This document shows positions 8,746 through 18,221 of a stretch of DNA of 64,000 bases, in pieces. The position numbers and the translations under genes are program-made. The notes under the pieces were generated by a model. That model was not told the origin of the DNA, did no database searches, and was given only the letters and a program-made list of their open reading frames with translations. Location: assembly GCA_040544425.1 (NCBI GenBank), contig JBEONO010000009.1, forward strand, positions 124,001-188,000. The letters run 5' to 3'. Each line of letters opens with the position of its first letter. Position 1 is the stretch's first letter. Origin of the DNA: Solimicrobium sp040544425 (GTDB lineage: Bacteria; Pseudomonadota; Gammaproteobacteria; Burkholderiales; Burkholderiaceae_D).

Positions 8746-9945
8746 TTAAAGCTGTTTGGTGAACTGAACAATGCGTTCCGCTGCTTCGGCACATTCATCG
8801 ATGCTGGCAACTAAAGCCATGCGTATCCGGTCCTGTCCCGGATTTATGCCGCGCGCACTGCGTGCCAGAGAACTGCCAGGCAGAACAGTAACATTATATT
8901 CGGCATAAAGTTGCCTGGTGAACTCCGTGTCGGAAATCGAGCGAATTTTTTTGACGCCAGCCCACAAATAAAAACCCGCATCAGGCAAATCAGTGTTCAG
9001 AACCTGCTTCAGGAGCGGGGTCACCAGCTCAAACTTGGCCTTGTATAAGGAGCGATTTTGAGTGACATGGACTTCGTCCTCCCAGGCCAGAGCCGAAGCG
9101 GCCTGTACTGTGGGGCTCATCGCGCAACCGTGGTAAGTCCGATACAACAGAAATTGTTTCAGGATCGCTGCGTCACCGGCGACAAAACCGGAACGCATGC
9201 CGGGTACGTTGGAGCGCTTCGACAGACTTGAAAAACTGATCAGCCGCGGGAATTCGCGACGCCCCAATTTGTATGCTGCCTCCAGCGCGCCGAGCGGCGC
9301 GTCATTACCGAAGTAAATTTCGGAATAGCATTCATCGGAAGCGATGACAAAGCCATATTGATCTGACAGCGCAAACAACTGCAGCCAGTCGTTCAGCGTC
9401 AGCACGGCACCGGTTGGATTGCCTGGTGAACAAACAAACAGCAATTGCACATTTTGCCAGACATGCTCCGGCACACTGGAATAATCCGGGGCAAAGTTGC
9501 GGTTTGGATCGGCATTGACAAAATACGGCTGCGCGCCGGCCAGATATGCCGCACCCTCGTAGATCTGATAGAACGGATTGGGGCAAATAATGATGGCGGG
9601 CTTACTGCTGTCAATCACCGTTTGCGCAAATGCGAACAGGGCTTCTCGCGATCCGCTGACTGGTAAAACCTGGGTAGCAAAATCAGGCGCTGGAATGGCA
9701 TAACGATTGCCAATCCAGCTTGCAATAGCTTTGCGCAGGTGCTCTGAACCTGCCGTGCTGGGGTAACTGGCCAGGCCCGAAAGATTGTCCTCAATCGCGG
9801 CCTTGATAAATCCCGGAGTTGGGTGTTTCGGTTCGCCGATTCCTAAATTGATCGGGGTATATTTTTCAGGTGGCGTGATTCCATGAAATAATTGTCGGAG
9901 TTTTTCAAAGGGATAGGGCTGTAGTTGATTGAGATATGGATTCAC
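8746..9945 (-). CDS. dapC: Succinyldiaminopimelate aminotransferase
   Basis: PLP enzyme that makes N-succinyl-diaminopimelate from N-succinyl-2-amino-6-ketopimelate. 399 residues from a GTG at 9945, which gives the family N-terminus (MNPYLNQLQPYPFEKLR). The longer open frame reaches a TTG at 10041, but those 32 extra codons overlap a terminator hairpin region and match nothing in the family. Fold type I aminotransferase features: SPGNPTGAVL, SDECYSEIYF, and the PLP-lysine in SLSKRSNVPG. I see no strong Shine-Dalgarno sequence before the GTG. It is the first gene of the dapC-dapD-pilU-dapE-prmB-yheS run. Confidence 0.93.
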   Translation of the reverse strand: MNPYLNQLQPYPFEKLRQLFHGITPPEKYTPINLGIGEPKHPTPGFIKAAIEDNLSGLASYPSTAGSEHLRKAIASWIGNRYAIPAPDFATQVLPVSGSREALFAFAQTVIDSSKPAIIICPNPFYQIYEGAAYLAGAQPYFVNADPNRNFAPDYSSVPEHVWQNVQLLFVCSPGNPTGAVLTLNDWLQLFALSDQYGFVIASDECYSEIYFGNDAPLGALEAAYKLGRREFPRLISFSSLSKRSNVPGMRSGFVAGDAAILKQFLLYRTYHGCAMSPTVQAASALAWEDEVHVTQNRSLYKAKFELVTPLLKQVLNTDLPDAGFYLWAGVKKIRSISDTEFTRQLYAEYNVTVLPGSSLARSARGINPGQDRIRMALVASIDECAEAAERIVQFTKQL

Positions 9946-10040
9946 TGGGCGGCGCGGTGTCAGAAAAAATTGGAAAATTTGAAACAGTGTTGGATTATAC
10001 GATGAAGCTCGCCATAAAGATAACCAGGTATTCGGTGCCA

Positions 10041-10074
10041 AAAAAAATGCCAGGACATGTGCCTGGCATTTTTT
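10041..10074 (-). terminator. Rho-independent terminator of the CAP lipoprotein gene
   Basis: A perfect 8-bp stem, ATGCCAGG (10047-10054) with CCTGGCAT (10062-10069), and a 7-nt loop. Read on the minus strand it is followed by seven T residues (10046-10040) and sits 18 bp after the lipoprotein stop. The plus-strand side also has a short T run, so it could work in both directions. Confidence 0.85.
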
Positions 10075-10091
10075 AACAAGAGCTTGGGCGG

Positions 10092-11204
10092 TCAGCTGCC
10101 GGTTGTAAAGCTCCAGGTTTGTGTGATCGGATTAGTGACCGCGTACGGGATCAAATAAGTCGTCCCGGTTACCGAGACGTTGTAGGTCGTGTTCGGCAGA
10201 AATGGCGCAGTTCCGACCCAAAATGCTTCATTGCCCGGGATGGTTGGCACCGGATTTGGCGCCGTAATCAGGTTAGTCGTTGCGGCTGAATAGTCAGCCG
10301 TATTCAAATTGGGATCGTTGGACATGGTCCAGATCTTCCCTGGCAAAGCAGTGCATGGTGCAGTTGCACAGGTGGCCGGTGTAACGGTGAAAGAGGCGAC
10401 CAAAATATTGACCAGCGATGACAGGGTAATACTGACTGGCGAACTGGTACTGGTTGCAAAATTAAAATTCGGAACATTTGAATAGACTGATGGATACTCC
10501 GGGGTCATGGAAAGTGGAACACTGAGTTGGTTGTTGAGCGGATAAACCCCCACATAATTTGAGGATACCGACTGACTTCCCGTCAATCGACCATGGCTGA
10601 TCCACCAGTGAGTTGGTGTTGCAGGGGTGATTGTGCCGGCAGTGTCGCGTGCCAATCCCATTTGCACGGTGGCTTGTGTCAGTAAGCCGCTTCGATGATA
10701 GATGGTATTGACCATTGAATTGATGAAGTCCAGACCGCTGCCATTCGTTGTAGCGCTTCCTGTGGCATACAGCTCGCCCACGCTGGCAGTGGGAACGTTG
10801 GTTGCAGTAACAGTATTTGTCAGGTAGGAGTAGCCGACCGCAATGGCGCGGGCGCTGGGCGTTGCCCCGCTCGATAAATTGGGGTTGGAAGGGCACGCTG
10901 ATTCGAGATCGTCCGTAAACGGCGTCACCGAGCCATGGCAGTTCGCGACCGAATAAGCCATATGATTTTGTGCCGCCTTATCCAAATAAATACTTTGCTG
11001 CCAGGCCCCTAAGCCCATGCTGGTCCGGTACGAGTTGATCGCAACGAAGGCAGCGAGTTCTTCAGTGCCGGCGACATAACTGGGCGGTGTATAAGCCTGC
11101 AAACTGCCGGGGAGGACAATGTCGTGCGGAATTGAATTGGAGCCGCCACAAGAGACCAAACTGAATGCAGTAACGATAATGCCCAAAAGTGCTGATTTTT
11201 TCAT
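10092..11204 (-). CDS. CAP-domain lipoprotein
   Basis: A 370-residue exported lipoprotein starting at the ATG at 11204 with TAGGG six bases upstream. The signal peptide MKKSALLGIIVTAFSLVSC ends in a lipobox (LVSC), and a GGS spacer follows. Residues about 50-190 resemble a CAP/SCP (cysteine-rich secretory) domain: FVAINSYRTSMGLGAW, then an NHMAY segment and a conserved-looking CHG. The rest (about 200-370) is rich in Thr, Ser, Pro and Asn and looks like one or two beta-sandwich domains (SITLSSLVN, TWSFTTGS end). CAP proteins in bacteria have varied, mostly unknown roles. It is monocistronic, divergent from smc. Confidence 0.75.
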   Translation of the reverse strand: MKKSALLGIIVTAFSLVSCGGSNSIPHDIVLPGSLQAYTPPSYVAGTEELAAFVAINSYRTSMGLGAWQQSIYLDKAAQNHMAYSVANCHGSVTPFTDDLESACPSNPNLSSGATPSARAIAVGYSYLTNTVTATNVPTASVGELYATGSATTNGSGLDFINSMVNTIYHRSGLLTQATVQMGLARDTAGTITPATPTHWWISHGRLTGSQSVSSNYVGVYPLNNQLSVPLSMTPEYPSVYSNVPNFNFATSTSSPVSITLSSLVNILVASFTVTPATCATAPCTALPGKIWTMSNDPNLNTADYSAATTNLITAPNPVPTIPGNEAFWVGTAPFLPNTTYNVSVTGTTYLIPYAVTNPITQTWSFTTGS

Positions 11205-11484
11205 GAAAACCCTAAATGAATTGCCTGTTTTGCCCATTGCCAAGGCATGCTTAAATTATTTCGTGCGCTAATATAAACCATGTAGCCTGTTAATGCACTA
11301 TGAAACCAAGCCCCGAAGTGTATTCCAATGCATGGTTAAATTGCATTTAAGTTACAAAAATTCGGTAAGGTATTTGCGAGATGCTATTATATGCGCTGCT
11401 TCGGGGTCGTTCGATGTTGCCGATTCCGCCATTAGAATAAAACTGTCATGCAATTGTGGCTAACCCTTATCAAATTCCTTAATT

Positions 11485-14400
11485 GTGCGCTTAACATCCA
11501 TTAAATTATCTGGGTTCAAATCATTTGTTGAACTCACCCACTTTCATGTTCCTGGTCAGCTGGTTGGTGTCGTCGGCCCCAACGGATGCGGTAAATCTAA
11601 CATCATCGACGCGGTGCGCTGGGTTCTGGGCGAATCAAAAGCTTCTGAACTACGCGGCGAATCGATGCAGGACGTTATTTTCAATGGGTCGACCAACCGC
11701 AAACCTGCTGGCCGTGCCTCGGTCGAACTGGTGTTCGACAACAGTTTGGGCAAGGCAGCCGGACAGTGGGGGCAATACGCGGAAATTTCAGTCAAACGTA
11801 CTTTGACGCGCGATGGCACCTCCACCTATTACATCAATAACCAAGCGGTACGACGCCGCGACATTCAGGATATTTTCCTCGGCACCGGCCTCGGACCACG
11901 CGCCTACGCGATTATTGGTCAGGGCATGATTTCGCGCATTATCGAAGCGCGGCCGGAAGAATTGCGTATTTTTCTGGAAGAGGCAGCGGGGGTGTCACGC
12001 TACAAAGAACGTCGCCGCGAGACCGAGAACCGTATTCACAGCACCAATGAAAATCTGGTGCGGGTTGAAGATATTCTGCGTGAGTTGAACCTGAATCTGG
12101 AGAAGCTGGAATCGCAGGCGCTGGTGGCCAATAAATTCCGCAGCCTGCAGGCTGATCAGGAAGAAAAACAAAAACTGCTCTGGATGCTGCGCAAGAAAGA
12201 AGCTGCTACAGAACAGGAAAAATATTTCCGTGATATCGAGCAAGCCCAGCTGTCACTGGAAGAAAATACTGCCAAGCTGCGGCATGTCGAACTGGAACTG
12301 GAGCAGATGCGCCAGGCGCATTACGCGGTGGGCGACAAGATGCATCAGGCGCAGGGGCATCTATATCAGACCAATTCTGAGATCGGCAGCCTGGAAGCGC
12401 GAATCCGTTTTGTGATTGAGGCGCGCAATCGTCTGCAAACTCAGCTGAGCGTGTTAAAAGCCCAGCGCGAACAATGGCAGCGTCAGGAGCAGGACCAGAA
12501 AAATGAATTGGGTGACGCCGAGTTGGAAATCGAAGAACTGGCCGCACGCAGCGAAGAAGCCAAACAGGCTGCCGAACTGCATGGCCAGCAATTGCCGGAA
12601 CAGGAAGAATCCTGGCGTGCCGGGCAGCAAAGGACTTCCGACGAACGCGCAAAAATCATGCAGATGCAGCAGCAGATCGAAATGGAATCCGCACATCAGC
12701 GCAATGCCAACAATGTATTGAACGGCTTGGTGTTGCGACGCGAGCGTCTGCAGCAGGAAAAAAGCGGCCTGCAATTGCCCGATCAAACCCACCTGACTAA
12801 TCTGGCGCAGCAGCTCGAAGAAAAAAAGATCGATCTGGAGCAGGCGCAGATGGAGTTGGAAGAAGTGCAAATCCAACATCCGCAACTCGACGATGCGCGC
12901 AAAGCCGCGCAACAGCAGGTGCAATCCGAGTCATCCACCAATGCACAGCTTGATGCGCGTTTGGCAGCGTTGACCCAGTTGCAGGCGAATGTGCAGAGCG
13001 AAGGCAAAGTGCAGCCGTGGCTGGCCAAACATGAAATGACTGGATTGCCGCGCCTGTGGCAAAAGCTGCATATCAAAGAAGGCTGGGAAACCGCTTTGGA
13101 AGCGGTGTTGCGTGAACGTACTCAGGCTTTGGAAGTGTCGAATCTGGATTGGGCCAAGGCTTTTTTTGGGGATGCTCCTCCGGCAAAACTGGCGTTTTAT
13201 TCTGCCCAGGCGGTGGTCGGCAATGCTCAGGCTGAATCGGCCCTGTCGGCCAATTTTCCAACTTTGCTGTCTTTGTTGCAGCTGAACGATGCCAACTTGC
13301 GCGCCGTTCTGCAGGACTGGTTGCAACACGTGTACGTCGCCGAAGATGCGGCCAGTGCCATGGCGCAGCGCGCTTCATTGCCGGGTGGTGGCTGCTTTGT
13401 GACCCGGCAGGGACATTTGATTGCGCAGGCCAGCGTACGGTTTTATGCGGCTGATACCGAACAGGATGGCATGCTGGCGCGTGCACAGGAAATCGAACAC
13501 CTGCAAAAACAGACGCGCGCCCAACATCTGCTGGCCGAACAGGCGCGCAACAACGCCATACGTGCGGAAGCCGCTTACACGCAGACTACCCAGCGCCTGC
13601 AAGAGCTGCGCCAACGGGTGCAAAATCTGACCCAGCAAGTTCATGGTTTGCAGATTGAAGTCATGAAGCTCACTGAAGTGCAGTCGCGCTTCAACCAGCG
13701 CAGCACGCAGATCGAATCGGATCTGGCTGAAATCAATGCCGAGGAACAGGAACAGCAACAGCTGAAAGCCGAATCCGAGCAAAAATTTGAGGAGCTGGAT
13801 ATCGCACTGGCCGAGCAGCAAGAAAAATTTGAAGAATGGCAAACCAGGTATCTCGAACAAGAGCAGCAGCTCAATCTGTCGCGTGCCCGATTGCGGGATC
13901 TTGAATTGGCTGCGCAACAGGCAGTGTTTGCCGAACGCACCCATCTCCAAAAAGTGGAAGAATTAAAACGCACGATCACGACCGCCGGTGTGCAGGCGGC
14001 ACAGGTATTCGAATCGATGCAGCAGGGCGTGCTGGAACTGGAGAGCATGGACGATCAGACTGCCCAGGCCGGCCTGCAGGAATTACTGGCCAAGCGCAGC
14101 GATCAGGAACGCGCTTTATCGGATGCACGTCATGAGCTCGATCAACTGACGCAACAACTGCGCCAGTGTGAAGACGCCAAGAATCAGGTGGAACGCGGAT
14201 TGCAGCCGCAGCGCGAAAAAATCATGGAATTGCAGTTGAAAGAACAGGCAGCGCGTTTGAATCAGGAACAATATGCGCAGGCTCTGTCAGACGTTGGCAT
14301 GACCGACGAGCAGCTGGCCGAATTGTCTGCAAAACTGACCGATGACCTGAAGCCTTCGTATCTGCAAGGCGAAGTCACTCGCCTGGGCAATGCCGTGCTT

Positions 14401-15048
14401 GCTTTGGGTGCGGTGAATCTGGCGGCGCTGGATGAACTGACACAGGCGCAGGAACGCAAGCAATTCCTTGATGCGCAGTTTGCCGATCTGACCGAAGCGA
14501 TTCAAACTCTGCAGGATGCGATTCGCAAAATCGATATTGAAACGCGCGAACTGTTGCAGGAAACCTTTGACAAGGTCAATCTGCATTTTGCTGAACTATT
14601 CCCGATCCTGTTTGGCGGTGGTCAGGCAAAACTGGTGATGACCGGCGACGAAATTCTGGATTCCGGCGTGCAGGTCATGGCGCAACCACCCGGCAAGAAA
14701 AACGCGACCATCCATTTACTGTCTGGCGGCGAAAAGGCATTGACTGCTACCGCTCTGGTATTTTCGATGTTCCAGTTAAACCCGGCACCGTTCTGTCTGC
14801 TGGACGAGGTCGACGCGCCGCTGGACGATTCGAATACCGAACGTTTCTGCAAAATGGTCAAAAAGATGTCAGTCAATACCCAGTTCCTGTTTATTTCCCA
14901 TAACAAGATCGCGATGGAAATGGCGCAGCAACTGATCGGCGTCACCATGCAGGAGCAGGGCGTGTCGCGTATTGTGGCTGTGGATATGGAATCTGCGGTT
15001 GACATGACAAATTCAAGTGAATTCAATTCTGAGGCACAAGTAGCATGA
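11485..15048 (+). CDS. smc: Chromosome segregation ATPase SMC
   Basis: Condensin core protein that organises and segregates the chromosome with ScpA/ScpB. 1187 residues. The N-terminal head has Walker A GPNGCGKSN at 31-39; two long coiled coils (about 170-510 and 665-1010) flank a hinge near 515-660; the C-terminal head has the signature LLSGGEKAL and Walker B FCLLDEVDAPLDD. The start is a GTG at 11485 giving the family N-terminus MRLTSIKLSGFKSF; no strong ribosome-binding site is visible. The 280 bp upstream, shared with the divergent lipoprotein gene, hold no gene. The stop overlaps zipA by 4 bp. Confidence 0.97.
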   Translation: MRLTSIKLSGFKSFVELTHFHVPGQLVGVVGPNGCGKSNIIDAVRWVLGESKASELRGESMQDVIFNGSTNRKPAGRASVELVFDNSLGKAAGQWGQYAEISVKRTLTRDGTSTYYINNQAVRRRDIQDIFLGTGLGPRAYAIIGQGMISRIIEARPEELRIFLEEAAGVSRYKERRRETENRIHSTNENLVRVEDILRELNLNLEKLESQALVANKFRSLQADQEEKQKLLWMLRKKEAATEQEKYFRDIEQAQLSLEENTAKLRHVELELEQMRQAHYAVGDKMHQAQGHLYQTNSEIGSLEARIRFVIEARNRLQTQLSVLKAQREQWQRQEQDQKNELGDAELEIEELAARSEEAKQAAELHGQQLPEQEESWRAGQQRTSDERAKIMQMQQQIEMESAHQRNANNVLNGLVLRRERLQQEKSGLQLPDQTHLTNLAQQLEEKKIDLEQAQMELEEVQIQHPQLDDARKAAQQQVQSESSTNAQLDARLAALTQLQANVQSEGKVQPWLAKHEMTGLPRLWQKLHIKEGWETALEAVLRERTQALEVSNLDWAKAFFGDAPPAKLAFYSAQAVVGNAQAESALSANFPTLLSLLQLNDANLRAVLQDWLQHVYVAEDAASAMAQRASLPGGGCFVTRQGHLIAQASVRFYAADTEQDGMLARAQEIEHLQKQTRAQHLLAEQARNNAIRAEAAYTQTTQRLQELRQRVQNLTQQVHGLQIEVMKLTEVQSRFNQRSTQIESDLAEINAEEQEQQQLKAESEQKFEELDIALAEQQEKFEEWQTRYLEQEQQLNLSRARLRDLELAAQQAVFAERTHLQKVEELKRTITTAGVQAAQVFESMQQGVLELESMDDQTAQAGLQELLAKRSDQERALSDARHELDQLTQQLRQCEDAKNQVERGLQPQREKIMELQLKEQAARLNQEQYAQALSDVGMTDEQLAELSAKLTDDLKPSYLQGEVTRLGNAVLALGAVNLAALDELTQAQERKQFLDAQFADLTEAIQTLQDAIRKIDIETRELLQETFDKVNLHFAELFPILFGGGQAKLVMTGDEILDSGVQVMAQPPGKKNATIHLLSGGEKALTATALVFSMFQLNPAPFCLLDEVDAPLDDSNTERFCKMVKKMSVNTQFLFISHNKIAMEMAQQLIGVTMQEQGVSRIVAVDMESAVDMTNSSEFNSEAQVA

Positions 15049-16118
15049 CTGATTTAAATCTGAGTTTATGGGGAGCTGGCGCCGCCTTCATTCTGGCGGT
15101 GATTGGCTACAACGTCTGGCAGGAATACAAGGCCAAGAAAAATGTTGAACGGGCATTTGGCGATCACAAGGATGATGTGTTGATGCGGACCGAACCTGCC
15201 ACTGGCAGTCGCGTTGACCGTCAAGAGCCGGTATTTGACGATAGTCTGAGTGATCAGGTGCCCGATACTGAAATCATTTATCAAGACACCATGCCGTTTC
15301 CCTCGACAGTCGCCAAACCGGAGCCACCATTACCAATCGATGAGTTTATCGATTGTGTCATTTCGATCGAATTTGAAAACCCGGTGCGCGGCGACAAAAT
15401 TTTGGCGGAGATCCAGTCGATCCGCATTGCCGGCAATAAGCCGGTGCATTTCACTGCGATGAATACTGACGGAAAACGGGAAGTGATTTTGCACGCGAAC
15501 ACCTACGCGCAGTTGCAGGCCGGCGTACAGCTGGTTAACCGAAGTGGTGCCTTGAATGAACTGGAATTTTCTGAACTGGTCATGAAACTGCGCCAGATTG
15601 CTGATAACTTGGCCGGCTTTATCGATATCCCCGATATGCAGCACGTGATGGATTCAGCGCGCGATTTGTCCCAATTCGTCACTGAACACGATGCCCAATT
15701 GAGCGTGAATGTGATCACCAAGGGCGCGCCCTGGGATATCAGCACCTTATTGGCCGCGCTGGAAAAACAGGGTTTCGATGCCCGGCCCGATGGTCGGCTG
15801 GCGATGCAGGACGGCGATGGAGGCGCCTTGTTCACCCTGTCAATCAACGGCAGTCTGGCCGACGTGGTTACCTCGCGCATCACCTTGTTGCTGGACGTTC
15901 CTTGTGTCGCGCCGAAGCGTGCCGGATTTACGGCCATGGTGTCGTGCGCAAAATCACTTGCCCTGCGTCTGGGTGGGGCATTAGCAGATGACAGTAATGC
16001 GTTGCTCGATGATGCGACTCTGGCGCAAATTCAGGAGCAGGTTGAAGTGTTTTATGGCGCGATGCAGGCGGCCGAAATTCCTGCCGGGTCGACCAGAGCC
16101 TTGCGTATTTTCAGCTGA
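15045..16118 (+). CDS. zipA: Cell division protein ZipA
   Basis: Tethers FtsZ filaments to the inner membrane. 357 residues: a single N-terminal transmembrane segment (about 8-24, WGAGAAFILAVIGYNVW), a charged and proline-containing linker to about residue 95, then a folded region whose last ~140 residues form the FtsZ-binding ZipA domain (from about WDISTLLAALEKQGFD). The ATG overlaps the smc stop as ATGA, so translation is probably coupled. Order smc-zipA-ligA is typical of betaproteobacteria. Confidence 0.92.
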   Translation: MTDLNLSLWGAGAAFILAVIGYNVWQEYKAKKNVERAFGDHKDDVLMRTEPATGSRVDRQEPVFDDSLSDQVPDTEIIYQDTMPFPSTVAKPEPPLPIDEFIDCVISIEFENPVRGDKILAEIQSIRIAGNKPVHFTAMNTDGKREVILHANTYAQLQAGVQLVNRSGALNELEFSELVMKLRQIADNLAGFIDIPDMQHVMDSARDLSQFVTEHDAQLSVNVITKGAPWDISTLLAALEKQGFDARPDGRLAMQDGDGGALFTLSINGSLADVVTSRITLLLDVPCVAPKRAGFTAMVSCAKSLALRLGGALADDSNALLDDATLAQIQEQVEVFYGAMQAAEIPAGSTRALRIFS

Positions 16119-16139
16119 CCTGATCCGGTGCAGAACAAT

Positions 16140-18197
16140 ATGGACAACCATGAGCACGATGAGCAACTGGCCGAAGAGTACCGAAAACGCCTGAACCAAT
16201 ATAACCACGAATATTATGTGCTTGATGCACCCAGTGTTCCCGACGCGGAATACGATCGGCTGTTCAAGGCATTGCAACAACTCGAAGCGCAGCATCCAGC
16301 ACTGATTACGCCGGATTCTCCGACACTGCGCGTCGGAGGCGCAGCCTTGCCAGCTTTCCGGCAGCTGCGTCATGCCATACCGATGCTGTCCCTGAACAAT
16401 GGATTTATTGATGAGGATGTGGTCGCATTTGTGCGTCGTGTCGAGGAAGGTCTGCAATCCGAGTTGGGTAAAATTCCCGAAATTGTGTACGCCGCAGATC
16501 TGAAATTTGATGGGCTGGCAATCAGCCTGCTGTACCGCGACGGCATTCTGGTGCAGGCCGCAACGCGTGGCGACGGCAGTGTTGGTGAAGATGTCACTGA
16601 AAATGTCCGAACCATTCGCGCCATTCCCCTGCGCTTGTTGGGAGATCAGATTCCGACCCTGCTGGAAGTGCGTGGGGAAGTGCTGATGTACAAGCAAGAC
16701 TTTGCAAATTTAAACAATCGTCAGCGCCAGCAGGAATTAAAGGAGTTTGCCAATCCCAGAAATGCCGCTGCCGGCAGTTTGCGCCAGCTCGACGCAAAAA
16801 TTACGGCGCAACGCAATCTGCGGTTTTTTGCCTACGGTATGGCTCAATATGAAGGATCTGAACCGGCTCCTGAAACGCACACGCAATTGCTGATCTGGTA
16901 TAGCCGGTTCGGCATCCCGGTCTGCAAGGAGCAGGCCCTGGCCACGTCCGCCGAGGGATTGCTCAATTTCTATCGCGATATCGAACACAAGCGTGAGCAA
17001 CTGCCGTATGAAATTGACGGCGTGGTCTACAAAGTCAATTCATTCGCCCAGCAACAGCAACTCGGATTTGTGTCACGCGCACCGCGCTTCGCGATGGCGC
17101 ATAAATTTCCGGCCCAGGAACAATTGACGACCTTGCTGGATATTGAAGTACAGGTCGGTCGCACCGGCGCGATCACTCCGGTAGCGCGCCTGGCACCTGT
17201 TCAGGTTGGTGGGGTAATCGTGACCAACGCCACCTTGCACAATGAAGATGAAATTCGTCGCAAGGATATCTGGATCGGCGATCAGGTGATCGTGCGGCGC
17301 GCCGGTGATGTGATTCCTGAAGTCGTGGCAGTGGTACCAGATCAACGTCCTGCTGACGCAAGACGTTTTGAAATGCCGACCGTATGTCCTGAGTGCGGTT
17401 CTCCAATCGTGAAACTGGAAGATGAAGCAATCGCGCGCTGCAGCGCCGGTTGGATCAAATGCAAAGCACAGCGCAAAGGCGGCTTGTGGCATTTCGCTTC
17501 ACGCAAGGCAATGAATATTGACGGCTTGGGTGAACAACTGCTGGACCAATTGGTTGACAAGAATATTATTACGACAGCAGCCGATCTCTATAAATTGGGC
17601 TTTGGTAAATTGGCAATACTGGACCGGATGGCTGAGAAATCGGCAAGTAATATCGTTGCGGCGATCGAAACTTCGAAACAGACAACTTTGCCGCGATTTA
17701 TTTACGCACTGGGTATCCGTCACGTGGGAGAATCTACGGCCAAGGATCTGGCGCGTTCGTTTGGCGATATTCAGCCTCTGATGGAAGCTGGTGAGGAGCG
17801 CTTGTTGCAGGTCAATGATGTCGGTCCGGTTGTGGCAAAGTCCATCATTACTTTTTTTTCAGACCCGTTAAATCGTGAAGTGGTGGAACAATTGATCGCT
17901 GCGGGTGTACATTGGACAACATCTGTTGGTGAAAGTCATGATGCTGCCATATTTTCCGGTAAAACTTTCGTGTTGACCGGGACCTTGCCAACTATGAGCC
18001 GTGAACAGGCTGCGGCCTTGATTGAAGCAGCGGGCGGGAAAGTCCAAAGTTCGGTATCGAAAAAAACCAGCGTGGTCGTTGCGGGTTCCGATGCCGGCAG
18101 CAAATTGACCAAGGCGCAGGAGCTGGGGGTGCCGGTAATATCAGAAGCTGATCTGCAAAAAATGCTGGAAGCAGATCAGGGAAGTGTTTATTTTTAA
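16140..18197 (+). CDS. ligA: NAD-dependent DNA ligase
   Basis: Seals nicks in DNA using NAD; essential in replication. 685 residues from the ATG at 16140 (a GTG four codons upstream is also possible). The adenylation domain has the active-site Lys at 122 in DLKFDG; OB fold, then a four-Cys zinc finger (CPECG ... CSAGWIKC), helix-hairpin-helix region and a C-terminal BRCT domain (about 605-680). The spacing between the last two zinc-finger cysteines is six residues, one more than in E. coli LigA. It follows zipA by 21 bp. Confidence 0.97.
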   Translation: MDNHEHDEQLAEEYRKRLNQYNHEYYVLDAPSVPDAEYDRLFKALQQLEAQHPALITPDSPTLRVGGAALPAFRQLRHAIPMLSLNNGFIDEDVVAFVRRVEEGLQSELGKIPEIVYAADLKFDGLAISLLYRDGILVQAATRGDGSVGEDVTENVRTIRAIPLRLLGDQIPTLLEVRGEVLMYKQDFANLNNRQRQQELKEFANPRNAAAGSLRQLDAKITAQRNLRFFAYGMAQYEGSEPAPETHTQLLIWYSRFGIPVCKEQALATSAEGLLNFYRDIEHKREQLPYEIDGVVYKVNSFAQQQQLGFVSRAPRFAMAHKFPAQEQLTTLLDIEVQVGRTGAITPVARLAPVQVGGVIVTNATLHNEDEIRRKDIWIGDQVIVRRAGDVIPEVVAVVPDQRPADARRFEMPTVCPECGSPIVKLEDEAIARCSAGWIKCKAQRKGGLWHFASRKAMNIDGLGEQLLDQLVDKNIITTAADLYKLGFGKLAILDRMAEKSASNIVAAIETSKQTTLPRFIYALGIRHVGESTAKDLARSFGDIQPLMEAGEERLLQVNDVGPVVAKSIITFFSDPLNREVVEQLIAAGVHWTTSVGESHDAAIFSGKTFVLTGTLPTMSREQAAALIEAAGGKVQSSVSKKTSVVVAGSDAGSKLTKAQELGVPVISEADLQKMLEADQGSVYF

Positions 18198-18221
18198 AAT
18201 ATAACTTAGCGAGAAGATGCA

